Source of the DNA: Deltaproteobacteria bacterium
GTDB lineage: Bacteria > Myxococcota_A > UBA9160 > UBA4427
Assembly (NCBI GenBank): GCA_002691205.1
Contig: NZHD01000052.1
Location: 1 to 39,658 of the forward strand
Length of the DNA stretch: 39,658 nucleotides
Direction of reading: 5' to 3'
Of the stretch, positions 35,133 to 39,658 are shown in pieces. The position numbers and the translations under genes are program-made. Under the pieces are notes generated by a model. That model was not told the DNA's origin. It saw nothing but the letters and a program-made list of their open reading frames with translations, and did not search any database. The stretch's first letter is position 1; every line of letters starts with the position of its first letter.

Positions 35133-37765
35133 TTTCGCCTTGATCGATCGTCCATGAAAGAAAGGGCCGCTGGAAGCACGATCAAAGTCCCCAGGATCAC
35201 ACAGATTAACGAGACCGAGAGTAAAACACCTAAGCTGTGAAGACCGCGATGGCCCGACACTGCCAACGACCCGAAGGCTGCCAGTGTCGTCATGGCACTA
35301 ATGAGAACGGCACGAGGCGTGCTTGAGTCCATCATATTCTCAACAGAGATTCCCTCTCGATATCTCATATAGACGTGAATTCCATTGTCGACACCCAGTC
35401 CCATAATCAGCGGAATCACGACGACGTTCGTCAAGTTAAAGGGCAAATCAAAAAGAACCCCGGTGGCGATGGTAATCAAGGCCGCAAGAGAAATCGGGAA
35501 TAGAATGAGTAGAACACCCTTCAGACTCTTCAGCGCCACCCCTAGAATCAACGCCACTGTCACAAAGGCGAGACCGATCGCAGTCTGAAACGTGACCACA
35601 ACCAGGCGACCAATTCCGGCCTCTACGACCGGACGACCCGTGGCCATTGGATCCAAACGAGTCACCTCTGATACAAACTTTTCAAGAGACTTCGTATCGC
35701 GTACATCGTCAGCCGGCAGAGCCACGACTCGAGCGCGACCATCGATGGATACGCTGCGTGCCTTGTGAGATGTCGGAAGATCGGAAAAATCCACCGGGCC
35801 TACCGTGATGGCTCGCCTCAACCACGCGATTCGTTCATCAAGGTCACTGATCACTAGTTCCTCTAGATCAGCCGCAGAATTCGACGCATCTGACTGCTCT
35901 TTTAACGAATTCAAGGCCTCACCGAGCCGGAGCGCGCTCATTAAAGACGGGTCCAACGAATCTCCTGACGGGAGCTCGGAGATCGCCTGCCGTAGACTCT
36001 CCAACGCAATCAATCGTTCCTCCGCGGAAGGAGGGTCCATAGGCGGTGGCGGATACAACACAGGCTCAAGGAAAAAGGCTGCATCCTCGATCATGTATAA
36101 TTTATTTTCTTGATCGCCCGGAACAAAATAGCTTGGAGGCCGTGCCTCAGAAACTTCTGGCAATGCTTGAAGCCGCTCGGCCAGAACCTCGGCACCTTCA
36201 AGGCTATCTGCCAATATCGTGGCCGAATAATCCGTCACAATTTCCTGTTCTTGAAGCTCTCGTAATGTTCTTAGCGATTCAGAAGTAGGATCACGCATAG
36301 AAAGCGTATTGAAGTCGAACCGCATTTGCGTTGAGATCAAAAGAGCCGGAGCGCCTACTATTAACGCCGCTATTAAAATCTTTCCGCTGTGATCATGAAT
36401 AACGGGATTCAACTGCGACAGGACTGGAGATGAAGTCTGATATTGCAGCGTCGGCGCACGCATCACGGCCAAGACCGCTGGAAATAACGTAAAGCTCGCG
36501 ACCAACGAAATAAACATTCCACCGCCTGCAATGATCCCCAAAGCAGCCAGACCTGGAAAAGGCGTCGGTATAAACGCAAGGAAGCCGACCGCCGAGGTCA
36601 GAGCGCAAAGCGAAACCGACCCACCCACAACACGACTGGCTCTGCGGAGAGCTAGACGCGGCGTGGAGTCCACCCTGCACTCTTCTTCGTATCGCAAGCC
36701 GATATGAATCGCGAAGTCTACGCCAAGACCGATCATCAAAACAGCAAAGGCCGCCGAGATGATGTTAAATTCGCCTACCGAGAGCATGGCCCAAGCCGTG
36801 GTCCAGAGAATACTCGCCGTGAGAGTGAAGAACGTTGCAATGATAATCCGAAGAGATCTCACCCCGATGGCGAGAATCAGGGTCAATAAAATGGTTGAAA
36901 TCAGACCCGCTAAAAAAAGGCCGCTCTGGAGCCCCACGAGTTCATCATTCGCCAGAGGGACCATCCCAGTGAGTCGAACCTGCACACCTTCTGACTCAAC
37001 CAAATTGAGATCGACCGCAATTCGCCGAATCTCATCGATTAGATACTCGGTTGAAATTGTTTCCTCGAAATTTTTACGTCCCTGAACGACAATGATTCGA
37101 TACACGTCGCCATCTTCACCCAGAAATTCATCCGCCCAACTAATGCGCCGAGGTTGACCGGAAAGCATGTCTTCCGTCACCTGAGATACTCGATCGGCCA
37201 TCCGCGAAAAACCAGGTGGCAATTCCTCCCCTTCATTCAACTCGGAGATTGAAAGATCGAGTTGATCGAAAAGTCCGCGTAGGCTTGGGTCCTCAGCCAG
37301 AGCTGTCAAAGCTGGCTGTGCCTCAGCCAGTCTTTCGATCACTTCCTCAAGGTCCGACGGCTCTAGATAGAGAAGAGCATGATCCTCAAAAAAAGGATCC
37401 GCTGATGGGGAATAAAGGGTCTCAATCAGGTCGTCCCGCTTTTCGAGTTCCGCGGTCAAACGTTCAACGCCTCGATCAGCTAAATCGATAGACTCCGACG
37501 TCAGTACGATCAGAGTTGTCTCTTCAAACTGAGGGAATGCATCGACGAAAGATTGATAGTGCTGCCTGAAGGGCTCAGACTGGCTAATGAGCGCTGAATC
37601 ATCAGAATTAATATTAATGGTCTCCAGGGAGTACCAACCACTAACTCCTGTAAGGATCAGAGCCACCCCGATAGTCAGCCAAGGTGAATCGCTCACCCGA
37701 GCCACGAGAGCTGACAGAGCACGCACATAGAGATTTGGCTTGGAAGACACTTTGGATTCGCTCAT
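35117..37765 (-). CDS. RND-superfamily MMPL-type exporter (HpnN-like)
   Basis: This is 882 residues from the ATG at 37765. A GTG two codons earlier at 37771 is also possible, and neither has a strong binding site. There are two repeats, each with one helix, a large periplasmic domain and a five-helix bundle. The first has MIGLGVDFAIHIGLRYEEE and the second MGLGVDNGIHVYMRYREG, the MMPL-type transmembrane motif in both halves. A proton-driven exporter of lipids is expected. The nearest-sounding relatives are hopanoid-associated HpnN proteins. The gene faces the CDP-alcohol phosphotransferase, overlapping it by 16 bases. It is divergent from the selenoperoxiredoxin gene across 96 bases, so the two may share control. 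Confidence 0.9.
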   Translation of the reverse strand: MSESKVSSKPNLYVRALSALVARVSDSPWLTIGVALILTGVSGWYSLETININSDDSALISQSEPFRQHYQSFVDAFPQFEETTLIVLTSESIDLADRGVERLTAELEKRDDLIETLYSPSADPFFEDHALLYLEPSDLEEVIERLAEAQPALTALAEDPSLRGLFDQLDLSISELNEGEELPPGFSRMADRVSQVTEDMLSGQPRRISWADEFLGEDGDVYRIIVVQGRKNFEETISTEYLIDEIRRIAVDLNLVESEGVQVRLTGMVPLANDELVGLQSGLFLAGLISTILLTLILAIGVRSLRIIIATFFTLTASILWTTAWAMLSVGEFNIISAAFAVLMIGLGVDFAIHIGLRYEEECRVDSTPRLALRRASRVVGGSVSLCALTSAVGFLAFIPTPFPGLAALGIIAGGGMFISLVASFTLFPAVLAVMRAPTLQYQTSSPVLSQLNPVIHDHSGKILIAALIVGAPALLISTQMRFDFNTLSMRDPTSESLRTLRELQEQEIVTDYSATILADSLEGAEVLAERLQALPEVSEARPPSYFVPGDQENKLYMIEDAAFFLEPVLYPPPPMDPPSAEERLIALESLRQAISELPSGDSLDPSLMSALRLGEALNSLKEQSDASNSAADLEELVISDLDERIAWLRRAITVGPVDFSDLPTSHKARSVSIDGRARVVALPADDVRDTKSLEKFVSEVTRLDPMATGRPVVEAGIGRLVVVTFQTAIGLAFVTVALILGVALKSLKGVLLILFPISLAALITIATGVLFDLPFNLTNVVVIPLIMGLGVDNGIHVYMRYREGISVENMMDSSTPRAVLISAMTTLAAFGSLAVSGHRGLHSLGVLLSVSLICVILGTLIVLPAALSFMDDRSRRNHGTS

Positions 37766-37861
37766 GTCCACATATTAGTCCACATTGTGCTTAGCCATAC
37801 GTTTACATCCGAGTTTTGTATACTTCGTCTTTGTCGTACCCATCCATCATAGGGACTAAAC

Positions 37862-38461
37862 ATGAAGCAAAGACTCAAGACCGTTTTCAGAAAATCGATC
37901 GCAATGAACCCTTCATGGGTCTGGCTAGCTGTTTTAACTCTAAGCGGACTTCTCCTCTTGAGCCCTGTGGCTCAGAGCCTTGAAGAGGGAAGCGCAGCCC
38001 CGAACTTTACCCTGCAAGGTTCGGATGGAAATATGTATACCCTTGAAGAGCTGCTCAAAGAAAACTCAGGGGTGGTTCTCGCTTTTTTCCCGCGCGCCTT
38101 CACCCCTGGCTGAACGCAGGAAATGAGGTCGCTGCGTGACAGCGCCGAAGATATTCGTGATTTTGATGTCGCTTGGTTCATGGTGAGCCTGGATGAGCCT
38201 GACCGTAACAAAGCCTTTGCTGACTCACTCGGAGCAAATTTCGTGCTCCTCAGCGACCCTGTAAAAGAGAGCGCACAAAATTATGGGGTTCTCGCTTCAA
38301 GCGGTTCCTATGCCAAGCGCTGGACTTTCTACATTGATCAGAATGGAATCGTCAAGAAGATCGATAAAAATGTTCAACCCTCGACACATGGAAAGAAAGT
38401 CGTTGAGACCCTTTCCAAACTCAACTTCCCCAAGAAGAACGCAGCAGACAGAAGCGAGTAA
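37862..38461 (+). CDS. Exported selenocysteine-containing peroxiredoxin (PrxQ/BCP-like), TGA = Sec84
   Basis: The frame from ATG 37862 meets TGA at 38111-38113 and continues open to TAA at 38459-38461, 199 residues in all. The TGA falls exactly at the peroxidatic cysteine of the Prx motif: FFPRAFTPG, then TGA, then TQEM, matching F-x-P-x2-x-T-P-G-C-T-x-E. Thr81 and Arg153 (KRWTFYID) complete the active site. I therefore read TGA as selenocysteine, an established state for bacterial peroxiredoxins. No other Cys occurs anywhere in the protein, so there is no resolving Cys. Residues 1-39 form a signal peptide (membrane stretch about 19-34, possible cut after AQS). AGGGA precedes the ATG. It would reduce peroxides in the periplasm, and its reductant is unknown. 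Conventional gene callers would split it at the TGA. Confidence 0.9.
38111..38113 (+). other. In-frame TGA read as selenocysteine codon
   Basis: Residue 84 of the peroxiredoxin. It occupies the peroxidatic Cys position, is flanked by conserved family residues on both sides, and is followed by a candidate SECIS hairpin. Confidence 0.88.
38127..38146 (+). promoter_or_regulatory. Candidate bacterial SECIS hairpin
   Basis: GG (38127-38128) pairs with CC (38145-38146), a bulged T (U in the mRNA) sits at 38129, then CGCTG (38130-38134) pairs with CAGCG (38140-38144). The apical loop CGTGA (38135-38139) holds a G-T step. The loop begins 21 bases after the TGA, inside the known 16-37 window. A bulged U on the 5' arm with G-U in the loop mirrors the E. 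coli fdhF element that SelB binds. A competing 6-bp stem, ACGCAG (38114-38119) with CTGCGT (38132-38137), excludes this fold. Confidence 0.75.
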
Positions 38462-38474
38462 TACGAAAAAGACT

Positions 38475-39658
38475 TCAGATGTTTGGTTTCTTCGCGTTTC
38501 TTAAAAAGGGAAGCACAAACAAGACCAGCGCAATCTCAAAACCACCAGCGACCCCAAAGGCCGCTCTATATCCCGCCAGCCAATCACCCTCATGGCCAAA
38601 CGACTGACTCACGAGACCGCCCACCACGGGCCCCACGATAAAGCCGAGGCTACCCGCTGCGTTAAATCCACTCAATGCAGTAGACCTCAGATCTTCTGAA
38701 GCATATTCAGTCGTCAACACCATTGTGGGAACAAACATCACCGCGGCCGAAATACCAATAGCCGCCATGACGTAGGGCAACTGACCAGGTGACCAAAAAA
38801 CAAGACTGGCCGTTCCTAAACCATAAAGAAGGCTCCCCGCAGCCAATAAGCCAACCCGAGAGGTTCTCTCTGACAGCCATCCAAACGGGTAGGAGAGCAA
38901 AGCAAAGGGCAACATGAAAGCTGCAATCAACATCCCGATCTGTGGCGGCGTAAAGTCATAAACTCGACTCAAGAAAAGGCTGAAAGTGGTTGTATAAAAT
39001 CCGACTGTAAAGCGATCGGCAAAAGCAAAAATCAAGGGTACGGTCAATTTAGGCTGTTCTCGAATCGCGAAAAGCAACCCCCCAGAAGCTGGTTCCTTTG
39101 ATTCGAAACGCAAGTCAGAGTCTCTCAGAAAAGGGATCGCGATCGAGACCGTAAAAAGGATCAAGACGCCCCCCGCCAAGAGCGGGGTAAGGGGATCGCT
39201 CCGCCCAAGCCATCCACCGAGCGGTGCGCCCAAGGCCACGCCCAAAAGCAAACCCGCCCCGACTAAGCCCAGCGCTCTTCCACGATGCTCGGCCGAGACG
39301 CTCGTAGACGCGATGGAGAGCAGCATCGAAAGGGCAGCTATATGAGCGGCACCCTCAATAAATCGAATGCCCATGAAAACAGAAAACGGAACCGGGCTCA
39401 TCAAACTCAAAAAACAAATGGCATCCAGAGCAAGAGTCCATAGAAAAATTTTTCGCCGTTGCCCCCAACGGTCCGCAAGCCAACCCACCAGTGGCGCTGC
39501 AACCACGGCTCCCAACATGTTGACAGACATAAAGAGAGAGGTTTCAAACTCCGAAACTCCAAACCTTTCATGCACGAGAACTCGCAAGACCGGAACTGGA
39601 AGCGTCACGGGGATAAGCATCAGAATTGCTAGAAAGCCCTGAAAAATCAGTCGCGACC
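38475..39658 (-). CDS. MFS transporter, 5' end beyond the window
   Basis: The frame is open from 39658 to the stop at 38475, at least 394 residues. The ATG at 39620 is internal, because the upstream codons continue a hydrophobic first helix (IFQGFLAIL), so the real start is outside. About 12 membrane segments are expected. Between helices 2 and 3 is the MFS signature GWLADRWGQRRK, in VVAAPLVGWLADRWGQ context. The C-terminal half shows the pseudo-repeat GWLSERTSRVG. The family exports or imports small solutes, often drugs or sugars. No substrate is indicated. It converges with the selenoperoxiredoxin gene, 13 bases apart. Confidence 0.85.
   Translation of the reverse strand, partial: SRLIFQGFLAILMLIPVTLPVPVLRVLVHERFGVSEFETSLFMSVNMLGAVVAAPLVGWLADRWGQRRKIFLWTLALDAICFLSLMSPVPFSVFMGIRFIEGAAHIAALSMLLSIASTSVSAEHRGRALGLVGAGLLLGVALGAPLGGWLGRSDPLTPLLAGGVLILFTVSIAIPFLRDSDLRFESKEPASGGLLFAIREQPKLTVPLIFAFADRFTVGFYTTTFSLFLSRVYDFTPPQIGMLIAAFMLPFALLSYPFGWLSERTSRVGLLAAGSLLYGLGTASLVFWSPGQLPYVMAAIGISAAVMFVPTMVLTTEYASEDLRSTALSGFNAAGSLGFIVGPVVGGLVSQSFGHEGDWLAGYRAAFGVAGGFEIALVLFVLPFLRNAKKPNI

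Noticed and set aside
38111-38113. Reading the TGA as a true stop, pseudogene or sequencing error
   Set aside because: The frame is continuous on both sides, the TGA sits precisely at the catalytic Cys position, flanking motifs are intact and a SECIS-like hairpin follows.

Overview
This 39.7 kb window looks like chromosomal DNA from a Gram-negative bacterium of moderate GC content. Candidate lipoproteins, signal peptides, an RND/MMPL exporter and a two-membrane style hybrid histidine kinase all point that way. The mix of family III CoA-transferases, amidohydrolases, phytanoyl-CoA/TauD dioxygenases, DUF3604, a GTP-type PEP carboxykinase and a selenoprotein resembles marine or soil 'deltaproteobacterial' (Myxococcota/Desulfobacterota-like) genomes, but that placement is inference. 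I see no rRNA, tRNA, CRISPR array, insertion sequence or phage genes. Several genes use TTG or GTG starts.

Layout. 0-1.2 kb: a RidA-family deaminase and a small exported protein. 1.2-6.7 kb (minus strand): a TPR lipoprotein, a D-aminoacylase-like amidohydrolase and a glutamate-1-semialdehyde-aminomutase-like class III aminotransferase. 6.9-9.6 kb (plus): a LuxR-type regulator, an SDR oxidoreductase ending in a clear intrinsic terminator, and an enoyl-CoA hydratase. 9.7-11.8 kb (minus): an esterase and a PhyH-type dioxygenase. 11.8-12.8 kb: a long gap without a convincing gene. 12.8-14.7 kb (plus): an HSL-family hydrolase and exonuclease III. 14.8-20.6 kb: a large exported protein with one haem-c motif, a VOC protein, a TauD-like dioxygenase and a type I phosphodiesterase. 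20.7-25.6 kb: a cysteine-rich DUF3604 protein and an orphan hybrid histidine kinase. 25.7-30.5 kb: a double-length CaiB-like CoA-transferase with two PF04909 amidohydrolases. 31-32.8 kb: pckG. 33-37.8 kb: an AI-2E family membrane protein, a eukaryote-like CDP-alcohol phosphotransferase and an MMPL exporter. 37.9-38.5 kb: a peroxiredoxin with an in-frame TGA. The window ends inside an MFS transporter.

Most genes from 3 to 30 kb are enzymes that activate, oxidise or hydrolyse small organic acids, esters and ring compounds. This suggests scavenging catabolism, with carbon leaving through acyl-CoA intermediates and PEP carboxykinase. The substrates cannot be read from the sequence.

The standout is the peroxiredoxin at 37862-38461. 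The TGA sits exactly at the peroxidatic cysteine of the TPGC-T motif. It is followed at the right distance by a hairpin with a bulged U and a G-U in its loop, as in bacterial SECIS elements. The translated protein otherwise has no cysteine at all and carries a signal peptide. I read it as an exported selenocysteine peroxiredoxin whose only thiol-type redox centre is Sec84.
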